Positions 1 to 6,490 are shown, counted from the stretch's first letter. The stretch is DNA of 13,685 nt from CAJPST01 sp041795785 (GCA_041795785.1 JBHBXR010000102.1:1-13685), one strand, 5' to 3'. Notes: a model not told the origin generated them from the sequence alone. Made by a program: numbers and translations.

Positions 1-3
1 CAT
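1..3 (-). CDS. start codon of a leftward gene lying outside the window
   Basis: Read on the minus strand, an ATG at positions 3-1 is preceded by TAAGGAG with about seven bases between, a near-ideal Shine-Dalgarno sequence. It lies just downstream of the malM terminator. Only the start codon is in the window, so nothing can be said about the product. A TATACT hexamer on the minus strand (38-33) could be a -10 element, but I see no convincing -35, so the promoter is uncertain. Confidence 0.5.
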
Positions 4-48
4 TTGTTATCTCCTTACTTAGTGTTTTTTTCAGTATAAATCTTACGG

Positions 49-74
49 AAAAAAAAGCCACCGGACAGGGTGGC
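49..74 (-). terminator. Rho-independent terminator of the malK-amylase-lamB-malM operon
   Basis: On the minus strand a 6-bp GC-rich stem (GCCACC / GGTGGC, positions 74-69 and 62-57, six-base loop) is followed at once by eight T residues (56-49). It starts about 30 bp beyond the malM stop codon. This is a classical intrinsic terminator and marks the end of the leftward operon. Confidence 0.9.
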
Positions 75-103
75 GAAAAGTTAATGAAAAAGACGACTTG
101 TTA

Positions 104-1000
104 TTATTTGGAGGAAACCTGTTTTAAAAAGATCTGACGCGGCGAGGTTAAACCCAGTTTTTCCGCTTCATTGACCAAATTCAACGCTTTATTGACATCA
201 CCTGCTTTTAATGCCTTAGTAACCGCTTGGTTAAAATAAGCTTCCGTATCCTTATCTACCGGCGTATTCACCGCTTTAGTCTGATTGACAGCGGAAACCG
301 GTTGCGCAACCTGTGCATTATTTTCTGCCGGTTTGGCGGCTTTATCAGAAGAAAAGACGGTGGTTGGCAAGCCGATAAAACGGGTTCCATCCGCATTGCT
401 TACATTAATGCTGATTTGCCCGTTCAGGCTGTGTTTTACTTCAATATCGTTTAACGCCGGCGGCTGTTTGCCGGTGGCTTTGGCATAGGTTTTTGCCGGA
501 TGCGGCACCATAGTGGTTTTGGCAAGATCCTGCTGGGTGGTATATACCAACAGATAAATATAATTCTGATTAGCTGCCGGTGTTAAATTTAACTCAGCGG
601 CAAAACGGTTCGGCTGCATCCCGCGTTCTTCATAAAATTTGAATTCCGCTGACGGATAAACAGCGGCGACATTAAATTGCGCATCCAATACTACGGCACT
701 CGGCACAAAAACCTGCTCATCCGCAATCGGACTGATAATTTCGATTTCCAAAGTGCCTTGATTCGCCGGGATGCGATAGGCGGCAATCGGACTCTCCACA
801 CCGGCAAATGCAGCGGTAAACGCCTGTTTTTGTTGTTCGGACAACGTGGTTTTAACCGTTTGGGAAAAAGGAATGTCCTGCCATTTTAATTGGGATAATG
901 TTGTAGAGTTAATATGAATCGGAGACGTTGCCGAGCTTGGCAAAACAACAAACATATTAGCCAATAAAAGTGCGGTCAAAAATTTAACTGTTTTTTTCAT
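104..1000 (-). CDS. malM: maltose operon periplasmic protein MalM
   Basis: This 298-residue protein begins with a Sec signal peptide (KK, then a hydrophobic core, likely cleaved after residue 24 at SSA|TSP), so it is predicted to be periplasmic. It is close in length to E. coli MalM (about 306 residues). It shares recognisable blocks with it: AYRIPANQGTLEIEI in the N-terminal half, a PAKTYAKA segment in the middle, and a C-terminal DTEAYFNQAVTKAL followed by GDVNKALNLVNEAEKLG, which looks like one helical hairpin repeat. An Ala/Pro/Asn-rich linker around residues 220-250 separates the two parts. The biochemical role of MalM is not firmly established. It is co-transcribed with the maltose transporter and is thought to act in the periplasm. 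It is the last gene of the leftward operon, 67 bp after lamB and behind a hairpin. Its start is supported by AAGAGG upstream. A DNA uptake sequence lies in its signal-peptide codons. Confidence 0.93.
   Translation of the reverse strand: MKKTVKFLTALLLANMFVVLPSSATSPIHINSTTLSQLKWQDIPFSQTVKTTLSEQQKQAFTAAFAGVESPIAAYRIPANQGTLEIEIISPIADEQVFVPSAVVLDAQFNVAAVYPSAEFKFYEERGMQPNRFAAELNLTPAANQNYIYLLVYTTQQDLAKTTMVPHPAKTYAKATGKQPPALNDIEVKHSLNGQISINVSNADGTRFIGLPTTVFSSDKAAKPAENNAQVAQPVSAVNQTKAVNTPVDKDTEAYFNQAVTKALKAGDVNKALNLVNEAEKLGLTSPRQIFLKQVSSK
968..976 (+). other. DNA uptake signal sequence (Hin type), AAGTGCGGT
   Basis: Exact 9-bp uptake core followed by the AT-rich tract (CAAAAATTT) typical of the extended Haemophilus-type signal. 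It sits inside the malM signal-peptide coding region, where its reverse complement encodes Thr-Ala-Leu. Confidence 0.85.
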
Positions 1001-1030
1001 ATTAACCTCTTAAAAAATTAGGGGAATAAA

Positions 1031-1053
1031 GCTGTCCGCATAATGCGGACAGC
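1031..1053 (-). terminator. lamB-malM intergenic hairpin (attenuator or 3'-end stabiliser)
   Basis: A perfect 10-bp stem (GCTGTCCGCA / TGCGGACAGC) with a three-base loop lies just after the lamB stop. On the minus strand it is followed by TTTATT, a weak T-tract. It could terminate part of the lamB transcripts or protect the lamB mRNA from 3' decay, which would give less MalM than LamB. Both roles are inferred; the stem is seen directly. Confidence 0.7.
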
Positions 1054-1067
1054 ACACTGCCGGTGAA

Positions 1068-2348
1068 TTACCACCAAGCTTCGAATTGCACACCGGCGAT
1101 AAATTCGCCGTCTTTGGCTTTATAACCTAAGTTTGTGCGGTTTTCCGTGTTGAATTTATCATTCCAATGGGCGTAAGTACCGAATACACGAATTGCAGGT
1201 CGTGCCCAAATGCTGCTGCCCGCTTGCCATTGTTGGGCAAGGGTGTATTTCATTAAGTCGTTTTTCTTACCGCTAGCTTGATCTTTAATGCGGTCATAAC
1301 CGATTTCCGCAATGGTACTCATCGTATTCGTCCATTTATACATCGGGCGAACACCGGCGGAATACCAAGTTTTGCCTTGTTTATTGTCTAAGTCTGTTTT
1401 TTCATAAATTAATGCGTACATTACTTCGACTTTGTCAGAGGCTTGAACAACGCCTTGGTTGATTAAACGCAACATATCGCCTTTATTGCTTGCCAATGAA
1501 CCTTGAGCGTGACCGTTATTCCAAGAGGTCATGGAGTCTTTGGCATATTGTACGGTGAATTTATTGAAACCGCCGAAGAAGTTGCCTTGCGTATGTTCTA
1601 CGGTGAACATATAACCGTTTTTAGTCGCTTGGTCATTGGTATAATGTGCATTGTCTTTCTTATGCGCATTACCGTAGTCAAAACCGAACTCCAATTTACC
1701 GTTTTCGCTGACTTTCACATCCGCCAAACGGATATCGAAGATGTCGTTATAAACGTCTTGTTGTGCGGAACGATCGCTCACCCAAGCTTTTTTAGCGTGA
1801 TCATAGTAATAAGTAAATGCACCGCCCGCCTCGGTATCACGGGTAACTGCTAAGGACAATTTACCGAAACCTAGATCGATATTTTCAATCCCTGCGCCCG
1901 GACCGGAAATATCCCAGTAGTAAAAGTCGTTCATATGCACGTCGTGACGTTGATAGAAACGTTTACCCGCCCATAATGTGGCGCCCGGTAATACGCCTTC
2001 GGCAAAGTTTTTAAATTGTACGTTTAATTCGCGTAACGCTGGGCTGGTTTCCGTCCAGTCGTTTTTATGCAATGCGCCACCGTAAGCAAGGTTTGTATCA
2101 AAGTAAATGGATTGGTTACCTTCTTTGAATAATTCCTGACCTAATTTAAGTTCCGCATAAGTATCGCTTTCGTTACCCAAACGGTATTTGGAGCCGCCGC
2201 CGTTAACCGCGAATGCGCTTTGCTCACCACCGCCCGATGTCCAACCGATACCTGAACGGGCATAACCGTGGAAATCCACCGCAGATGCGCTGCTTGCAAA
2301 CAACACACCGCCGATTGCAGCTGCTAAAAGTGTTTTTTGAATTTTCAT
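1068..2348 (-). CDS. lamB: maltoporin LamB
   Basis: Outer-membrane, trimeric, 18-strand beta-barrel channel for maltose and maltodextrins. I chose the ATG at 2348, not an upstream in-frame ATG at 2417, because GAGAGG lies six bases before it and it gives a clean signal peptide cleaved at ASA|VDFHGYARSGIGW, identical to the E. coli mature N-terminus. The precursor has 426 residues (E. coli 446). The greasy-slide aromatics known from E. coli appear conserved: Tyr in HGYAR, Tyr in TYAEL, Trp in NDWTE, Phe in GFNKF, Trp in SIWARP and the C-terminal FEAWW. The constriction Tyr in DFYYWD is also present. Both cysteines of the E. coli first loop are absent (Ala and Ser instead), and the last long surface loop is much shorter than in E. 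coli. It is the third gene of the malK operon, 35 bp after the GH13 gene. Confidence 0.97.
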   Translation of the reverse strand: MKIQKTLLAAAIGGVLFASSASAVDFHGYARSGIGWTSGGGEQSAFAVNGGGSKYRLGNESDTYAELKLGQELFKEGNQSIYFDTNLAYGGALHKNDWTETSPALRELNVQFKNFAEGVLPGATLWAGKRFYQRHDVHMNDFYYWDISGPGAGIENIDLGFGKLSLAVTRDTEAGGAFTYYYDHAKKAWVSDRSAQQDVYNDIFDIRLADVKVSENGKLEFGFDYGNAHKKDNAHYTNDQATKNGYMFTVEHTQGNFFGGFNKFTVQYAKDSMTSWNNGHAQGSLASNKGDMLRLINQGVVQASDKVEVMYALIYEKTDLDNKQGKTWYSAGVRPMYKWTNTMSTIAEIGYDRIKDQASGKKNDLMKYTLAQQWQAGSSIWARPAIRVFGTYAHWNDKFNTENRTNLGYKAKDGEFIAGVQFEAWW

Positions 2349-2354
2349 AAGAGA

Positions 2355-2360
2355 CCTCTC
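2355..2360 (-). promoter_or_regulatory. lamB ribosome binding site (GAGAGG)
   Basis: GAGAGG lies six bases before the ATG at 2348. It decides this start over the in-frame ATG at 2417, which would overlap the GH13 gene and spoil the signal peptide. Confidence 0.75.
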
Positions 2361-2383
2361 TTTCTTACTTAGGTTAAATAAAC

Positions 2384-3697
2384 TTAATTTGTTTGGGATA
2401 GCACAAGATATCCCCAAGGTTCCAGTTCAATTTCAGCAGAATCCGCCAGTGTATAATTCTGCTGTTTAAACCAATCTGTATATTGCCCGCTAATATCAGC
2501 GCATTGCAGAGAAACGTTCGTTTTCTTCTCGGTAAAATTAATTATCGCAACAACACGATGTCCGTTGCTTTCGCGGTAGAAAGACAGCACGTTGTCCGCG
2601 TTGTTTTTAATCCGAATCATCTCACCACCCCTTTTGCCGTTACGCAAAGCGAGATTTTGATGTTTCAGGGCGAATAAGTTCTGATAAAGCTGTGTATTGG
2701 GATGGGGTTGCCACTCAATAGTATCGCGATCGAAGAACTTTAATGAGCGTGCCAAGCCGGCTTCCTGTCCGCCGTAAACCAACGGCATACCGTTAATCAC
2801 CACCGTTGTCACGGTCGCTGCCGCCAACGCATCACCGAAATTAAGATATTGATTGCCTTCCCAAGCGTTTTTATCGTGATTTTCCACGAAGGTCATCCGA
2901 TATGCGTCACGCGGAAAGGTATTGACATCATGAGCAATATATTCGACAAGTTGTTCGAAATTTCGCCCCTTTGCCACCGCTACCAATTTATCCCATAAGC
3001 TCCAAGCATAGGTCATATCGAAGGCTTTACGGTGCAGATCCCGACTTTCCCATTCCGCCAACATAAACACCGGCTTGATGTTATCCAGTTCCGCGCGGAC
3101 ATTGTCCCAAAACTCAACGGGTAAAAATCCGGCGGTATCGCAACGATAGCCGTCAATATCGGTTTCCGTGACCCAATATTTCATTGCTTCCGTCATATAT
3201 TGACGAACAGCGGGATTGGAATAATCGAATTTAATCGAATCATCCCAATCAAACCAAGGTGTCGGTTGGAAATTGCCTTGTTTGTCTTTGAGATACCATT
3301 CCGGATGGGATTTTGTCAGCGGATTATCCCAAGCGGAATGATTGGCAACCCAATCTAAAATGACGTACATCCCCAAACGATGAATTTCCCGAACCAGCGC
3401 TTTTAAATCCTGTAAGCTGCCGAACTCGGGATTCACGCCGTAGAAATCCTGTACAGCATAGGGACTACCCAGTCCGCCTTTACGTTTTTCAGCGCCGATG
3501 GGGTGAATCGGCATTAACCATAAAATATCCGCGCCCAACGCTTTTATACGCGGCAAGTGGGCTTTGAACGCATTAAACGTGCCTTCGGGCGTGAACTGCC
3601 GAATATTGACCTGATAAATGACCGCACTTTCCGCCCAATCAGGATGTTTTAATTGTACATAGGGCTGCGGTTGGTATTCGGCAGAGTAAACAGTCAT
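2384..3697 (-). CDS. cytoplasmic GH13 alpha-amylase-like glycosyl hydrolase
   Basis: This 437-residue protein has no signal peptide, so it should act in the cytosol on imported maltodextrins. The GH13 (beta/alpha)8-barrel motifs are all present: region I DWVANH (Asp115, His120), region II GYRCD with nucleophile Asp187, region III AEWES with acid/base Glu215, and region IV ENHD (His274, Asp275). A small beta domain follows from about residue 360. It lacks the long domain-B insert of larger amylases. The start at 3697 is supported by AAGGAA at 3705-3710; a longer reading frame from 3745 would overlap malK. It lies 14 bp after malK and 35 bp before lamB, so translation is probably coupled to the transporter operon. 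In E. coli malK is followed directly by lamB. The exact activity (alpha-amylase, maltogenic or alpha-glucosidase) cannot be fixed from motifs. It might do the job of E. coli MalZ or MalS-like enzymes inside the cell. Confidence 0.88.
   Translation of the reverse strand: MTVYSAEYQPQPYVQLKHPDWAESAVIYQVNIRQFTPEGTFNAFKAHLPRIKALGADILWLMPIHPIGAEKRKGGLGSPYAVQDFYGVNPEFGSLQDLKALVREIHRLGMYVILDWVANHSAWDNPLTKSHPEWYLKDKQGNFQPTPWFDWDDSIKFDYSNPAVRQYMTEAMKYWVTETDIDGYRCDTAGFLPVEFWDNVRAELDNIKPVFMLAEWESRDLHRKAFDMTYAWSLWDKLVAVAKGRNFEQLVEYIAHDVNTFPRDAYRMTFVENHDKNAWEGNQYLNFGDALAAATVTTVVINGMPLVYGGQEAGLARSLKFFDRDTIEWQPHPNTQLYQNLFALKHQNLALRNGKRGGEMIRIKNNADNVLSFYRESNGHRVVAIINFTEKKTNVSLQCADISGQYTDWFKQQNYTLADSAEIELEPWGYLVLSQTN
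3621..3629 (-). other. DNA uptake signal sequence (Hin type)
   Basis: Exact AAGTGCGGT on the minus strand, inside the N-terminal coding part of the GH13 gene, where it encodes Ser-Ala-Val in the segment ESAVIYQ. Confidence 0.8.
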
Positions 3698-3704
3698 CGT
3701 CTTG

Positions 3705-3710
3705 TTCCTT
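3705..3710 (-). promoter_or_regulatory. ribosome binding site of the GH13 gene (AAGGAA)
   Basis: AAGGAA lies seven bases before the ATG at 3697 and only a base or so past the malK stop codon. It fixes the start and suggests tight coupling with malK. Confidence 0.7.
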
Positions 3711-3711
3711 G

Positions 3712-4830
3712 TTACACGCCTTTCTCGACAAATAAACGGCGACAAGCGGTACCGTCTTCTTTGAATAAATGACAGCGTTCAGGCACGATACCGATGTTCA
3801 TTTCATCACCTTCGTTTACCAACACGACATCGTTCTGACGATAGATTAACGTCGGCTGTTTGATTTCCGGAATTTCCAAATGGATTTGGGTTTCGTTACC
3901 TAATAATTCCACCACCTGAACGAATCCGTGCAAGCTGACTTCCGCCTGTTCCGACGGAACCAAGTGCTCGGGACGAATACCCAACGACAGGTTTTCACCC
4001 ACTTTAACGCCCTGTCCTGACACCGGGATCCAGAAATTATGATGGTTGGCGTCCGGCAATTCGATTTGCACCCGCTCTTTTTCTACTGCAGTGACTTTCA
4101 CCGGCAGGAAGTTCATTTTCGGCGAACCGATAAAGCCTGCCACAAAACGATTGGCAGGATAATGGTATAACTCCAACGGTTTACCCACTTGCGCAATGCC
4201 GCCGGCATTTAACACCACGATTTTATCTGCAAGGGTCATCGCTTCCACTTGATCGTGAGTAACGTAAATCATCGTGCGGTTGAGTTTTTTGTGTAATTTC
4301 GAAATTTCGACACGCATTTGCACACGCAATGCCGCATCAAGGTTGGAAAGCGGTTCATCAAGTAAAAAGACTTGCGGTTGGGAAACTAAGGTACGACCAA
4401 TCGCCACACGTTGACGCTGACCGCCGGATAAGGCTTTCGGTTTACGTTCCAATAAATGCGCCAGCTGTAAGATTTCAGCAACTTGATTTACCCGTTGATC
4501 ACGCTCGGATTTGGCAACCCCCGCCAATTTCAGACCGAAAGACATATTTTCCGCCACGTCCAAATGCGGATAAAGCGCGTAGGACTGGAACACCATACCG
4601 ATACCGCGTTTCGCCGGAGGTACGTCATTCATCAGCTGTTCACCGATATAAAGCTCACCGCTAGTAATGTCTTCCAGACCGGCAATCATACGCAGCAAAG
4701 TCGATTTACCACAGCCTGAAGGGCCGACAAACACTACAAATTCCCCTTCATTAATTTCCAAATTGATATCTTTGGAAATATGCACATTGCCGTAAGATTT
4801 ACACACATTACGTAACGAGACATTCGCCAT
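3712..4830 (-). CDS. malK: maltose/maltodextrin ABC transporter ATP-binding protein MalK
   Basis: ATPase subunit of the MalFGK2 importer, acting as a dimer on the cytoplasmic face of the inner membrane. At 372 residues it matches E. coli MalK (371). Visible motifs: Walker A GPSGCGKST (36-44), Q-loop VFQSYALYP (Gln82), ABC signature LSGGQRQ (about 134-140), Walker B VFLLDEP (about 153-159, catalytic Glu159) and the switch His in THDQ (about 192). The C-terminal regulatory domain (about 240-372) keeps the E. coli-like segments MNFLPVKVTA, LGIRPEHL, LLGNETQIH and ERCHLFKEDGTACRRL. In E. coli this domain mediates inducer exclusion by EIIA-Glc and MalT sequestration, so both may operate here (inference). 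It starts with ATG at 4830 behind GAGG. It is the first gene of the leftward operon and is divergent from malE. Confidence 0.97.
   Translation of the reverse strand: MANVSLRNVCKSYGNVHISKDINLEINEGEFVVFVGPSGCGKSTLLRMIAGLEDITSGELYIGEQLMNDVPPAKRGIGMVFQSYALYPHLDVAENMSFGLKLAGVAKSERDQRVNQVAEILQLAHLLERKPKALSGGQRQRVAIGRTLVSQPQVFLLDEPLSNLDAALRVQMRVEISKLHKKLNRTMIYVTHDQVEAMTLADKIVVLNAGGIAQVGKPLELYHYPANRFVAGFIGSPKMNFLPVKVTAVEKERVQIELPDANHHNFWIPVSGQGVKVGENLSLGIRPEHLVPSEQAEVSLHGFVQVVELLGNETQIHLEIPEIKQPTLIYRQNDVVLVNEGDEMNIGIVPERCHLFKEDGTACRRLFVEKGV
3742..3750 (+). other. single match to the Apl-type uptake sequence (ACAAGCGGT)
   Basis: One exact copy of the core used by the Actinobacillus pleuropneumoniae-type clade, inside the 3' end of malK. 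Against six Hin-type copies it is probably chance, and I do not claim that it works in uptake. Confidence 0.2.
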
Positions 4831-4910
4831 AATAAACCTCTTAAATAATTTACTTTGCTGACATATATGGATTTGGTGCGTATGATGGCTTATCTTTATA
4901 TAGAAAAAAT

Positions 4911-4920
4911 CCTCCTTTAA
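4911..4920 (-). promoter_or_regulatory. weak MalT-box-like motif facing malK
   Basis: On the minus strand TTAAAGGAGG matches the core (A-G-GAGG) of the E. coli MalT consensus GGGGA(T/G)GAGG at six of ten positions. A weak CATCAT hexamer lies about 23 bases downstream, the spacing expected between a proximal MalT box and a -10. Degenerate boxes are usual at E. coli malKp. Low confidence. Confidence 0.3.
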
Positions 4921-4996
4921 CGCTTTTTTTAGGGATTAGATTTCCCTGATTAAAATTCAAACAAAAAACATTGTTCAAATTAAAAGCGTCTTTTTT

Positions 4997-5012
4997 TGTG
5001 ATCCAGATCTAT
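4997..5012 (+). promoter_or_regulatory. second CRP-like site
   Basis: TGTGATCCAGATCTAT matches the CRP consensus TGTGATCTAGATCACA at 12 of 16 positions, with a perfect left half and a poor right half. Its centre lies 33 bp from the centre of the strong site at 5030-5045, close to three helical turns, so two CRP dimers could sit on the same DNA face. Confidence 0.5.
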
Positions 5013-5026
5013 TTTTTGCTTTAAAA

Positions 5027-5048
5027 TTTTGTGACCGAGATCACAAAA
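5027..5048. promoter_or_regulatory. strong CRP binding site
   Basis: TTTTGTGA and TCACAAAA form perfect 8-bp arms around a six-base spacer, containing the exact TGTGA-N6-TCACA CRP motif (5030-5045). It lies about 90 bp upstream of the proposed malE -10 and about 200 bp from malK. This indicates cAMP-CRP (catabolite) control of both divergent operons. Confidence 0.85.
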
Positions 5049-5049
5049 C

Positions 5050-5074
5050 CGCCTCAAAACACCGTTTTGAGGCG
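5050..5074. repeat. perfect 11-bp inverted repeat in the divergent promoter
   Basis: CGCCTCAAAAC and GTTTTGAGGCG are separated by three bases (ACC). The dyad lies one base past the strong CRP site and just before the MalT-like motifs facing malE. On the minus strand it is followed by GTTTTG, so it could act as a weak terminator stopping leftward transcription before malK. It could instead be an operator or a cruciform. I know of no equivalent in the E. coli malEK region. Confidence 0.75.
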
Positions 5075-5079
5075 CTATT

Positions 5080-5106
5080 CGGGCAGAGGGAGTAGTCGGG
5101 GGGAGG
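5080..5106 (+). promoter_or_regulatory. two MalT-box-like motifs facing malE
   Basis: Two directly repeated motifs, CGGGCAGAGG (5080-5089) and CGGGGGGAGG (5097-5106), are 17 bp apart. They match the E. coli MalT consensus GGGGA(T/G)GAGG at about seven and eight of ten positions. The second ends 22 bp before the CATAAT hexamer at 5129, which fits the known position of a promoter-proximal MalT box. The assignment is by similarity and spacing only. Confidence 0.5.
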
Positions 5107-5128
5107 ATAACAAAACAAAATATTTATC

Positions 5129-5134
5129 CATAAT
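5129..5134 (+). promoter_or_regulatory. probable malE -10 element (CATAAT)
   Basis: CATAAT matches TATAAT at five of six positions and has no good -35, as expected for a MalT-activated promoter. It predicts a start around 5141 and a 5' leader of roughly 57 bases. Confidence 0.4.
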
Positions 5135-5197
5135 TTGGGGCACTAATAATAGGCGTAAATCTATTTATTCCCTTTCATTTAACAAGGAGTTCATCTT

Positions 5198-6388
5198 ATG
5201 AAAAACAAATTCATTAAATTCACTTTAACTGCCGCAGCCGGTTTGGTTTTATCCACTTCAGTCATGGCAAAAATGACCGAAGGCAAATTAGTTATTTGGA
5301 TCAACGGCGATAAAGGCTATAACGGACTTGCCGAAGTCGGTAAAAAATTTGAAAAAGATACCGGTGTTGCCGTATTGGTTGAACATCCTGACAAACTGGA
5401 AGAAAAATTCGTACAAGTCGCTTCCACCGGTGACGGTCCGGATATTGTTTTCTGGGCGCACGACCGTTTCGGCGGCTATGCACAAGCGGGCTTATTGGCA
5501 GAATTAACTCCAAGCAAAGAGTTTAAAGATAAATTCGTAGATTTCGCTTGGGATGCGGAAACTTACAACGGCAAAATCATCGGCTATCCGGTGGCTATCG
5601 AATCCCTATCGTTAATCTATAACAAAGACTTGGTACCTACCCCGCCGAAATCTTGGGAAGAGATTGTTGAGCTTGATGCGAAACTCAAAAAAGACAAGAA
5701 AAACGCCATTATGTGGAACCTGTCCGAACCGTATTTTACTTGGCCGGTGGTAGCTTCTAACGGTGGCTATGTATTTAAATTTGCAAACGGCAAATACGAT
5801 ACTAACGACATCGGCGTGAACAACGAGGGATCACAAAAAGCGCTACAATTCGTAGTAGATATGGTGAAAAATAAAGTTATCAGCGCCGATATGGACTACG
5901 CTATCGCAGAAGCGGCTTTCAATAAAGGCGACACCGCATTAACCATCAACGGTCCGTGGTCTTGGGGCAACATTGAGAAAAGCAAAATCAATTATGGTGT
6001 AGCGGTATTACCAACCTTAAACGGTCAAAAAGCCAAACCGTTCGTCGGCGTGTTAAGTGCCGGTATTAACTCCGCCAGCCCGAATAAAGATTTAGCGGTT
6101 GAATTTATGGAAAACTATCTTTTGACCGATGAAGGTTTGGAAACCGTCAATAAAGACAAACCGCTTGGCGCTGTGGCATTGAAATCCTATCAAGACAAAT
6201 TGGCGAAAGATCCGCGTATCGCCGCCACTATGGAAAATGCGCAAAACGGTGAAATCATGCCGAATATTCCGCAAATCGTTGCTTTCTGGTATGCGGAAAA
6301 AGCGGCAATCGGCAATGCGGTCAGCGGTCGTCAAAGCGTGAAAGAAGCTTTAGACGATGCCCGCGCGCGTATCCAAAAACAGCAGTAA
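5198..6388 (+). CDS. malE: maltose/maltodextrin-binding periplasmic protein MalE
   Basis: Periplasmic substrate-binding protein that captures maltose and maltodextrins and delivers them to MalFGK2. It has 396 residues (E. coli 396). The signal peptide is likely cleaved at VMA|KMTEGKLVIWINGDKGYNG, and the mature N-terminus is almost identical to E. coli. Ligand-contact elements known from E. coli are visible: FWAHDRFGGYAQ, EPYFTWP (Glu153/Tyr155 region), NGPWSW (Trp230) and FWYAEKA (Trp340). The block ATMENAQNGEIMPNIPQ is also intact. AAGGAG seven bases before the ATG gives strong translation initiation. It is the first gene of the rightward run, separated from malF by 111 bp that contain a stable hairpin. 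It is expected to be the most abundant product of the locus. Confidence 0.98.
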   Translation: MKNKFIKFTLTAAAGLVLSTSVMAKMTEGKLVIWINGDKGYNGLAEVGKKFEKDTGVAVLVEHPDKLEEKFVQVASTGDGPDIVFWAHDRFGGYAQAGLLAELTPSKEFKDKFVDFAWDAETYNGKIIGYPVAIESLSLIYNKDLVPTPPKSWEEIVELDAKLKKDKKNAIMWNLSEPYFTWPVVASNGGYVFKFANGKYDTNDIGVNNEGSQKALQFVVDMVKNKVISADMDYAIAEAAFNKGDTALTINGPWSWGNIEKSKINYGVAVLPTLNGQKAKPFVGVLSAGINSASPNKDLAVEFMENYLLTDEGLETVNKDKPLGAVALKSYQDKLAKDPRIAATMENAQNGEIMPNIPQIVAFWYAEKAAIGNAVSGRQSVKEALDDARARIQKQQ

Positions 6389-6403
6389 TTTTTAATCATC
6401 AAT

Positions 6404-6425
6404 CGGCACGGGGATTCCCGTGCCG
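6404..6425 (+). ncRNA. malE-malF intergenic mRNA hairpin
   Basis: A perfect 9-bp GC-rich stem (CGGCACGGG / CCCGTGCCG) with a GATT loop begins 15 bp after the malE stop and is followed only by TTTAATT. The E. coli malE-malF gap carries REP hairpins that stabilise the upstream malE message, and this stem occupies the same place. It is probably an RNA-stability or partial-termination element that raises MalE over MalF and MalG. It is an mRNA structure, not a separate RNA gene. Confidence 0.65.
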
Positions 6426-6469
6426 TTTAATTCCTACTGACATAAGCAGGTTTTTGTCGGTAAATGCCA

Positions 6470-6478
6470 AAGTGCGGT
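6470..6478 (+). other. DNA uptake signal sequence (Hin type)
   Basis: Exact AAGTGCGGT followed by two AT-rich tracts (AACTTTT, then TTTTTTTA) spaced like the extended uptake signal. It lies in the malF leader and overlaps the region that holds the malF ribosome binding site. Confidence 0.85.
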
Positions 6479-6486
6479 AACTTTTC

Positions 6487-6490
6487 GAGG
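6487..6490 (+). promoter_or_regulatory. malF ribosome binding site (GAGG)
   Basis: GAGG lies nine bases before the ATG at 6500 and favours that start over the in-frame ATG at 6464, which has no such site and would translate through the uptake sequence. Confidence 0.65.

Larger units (their letters stand above)
4831..5197. promoter_or_regulatory. divergent malK / malE promoter region
   Basis: This 367-bp AT-rich stretch separates malK (leftward) from malE (rightward) and contains no credible gene. In order it holds a GGAGG motif facing malK (4911-4916), a weak AGGGATTAGA motif (4931-4940) resembling a MalT box, a CRP-like half-good site (4997-5012), a near-perfect CRP site (5027-5048), an 11-bp dyad (5050-5074), two MalT-like motifs facing malE (5080-5089, 5097-5106) and a CATAAT -10 (5129-5134). 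In E. coli the same divergent region is controlled jointly by MalT and cAMP-CRP. The order here (CRP sites central, MalT-like motifs nearest each gene) fits that model, but MalT itself is not encoded in the window. Confidence 0.8.

Noticed and set aside
2349..2417. N-terminal extension of LamB from an upstream in-frame ATG
   Set aside because: It overlaps the end of the GH13 gene, removes the normal signal peptide and lacks a ribosome site, whereas GAGAGG precedes the ATG at 2348.
4931..4947. AGGGA...TCCCT short inverted repeat and MalT-like AGGGATTAGA
   Set aside because: The arms are only five bases, and the MalT resemblance (7 of 10) is on the strand and at a distance that do not fit either promoter well.
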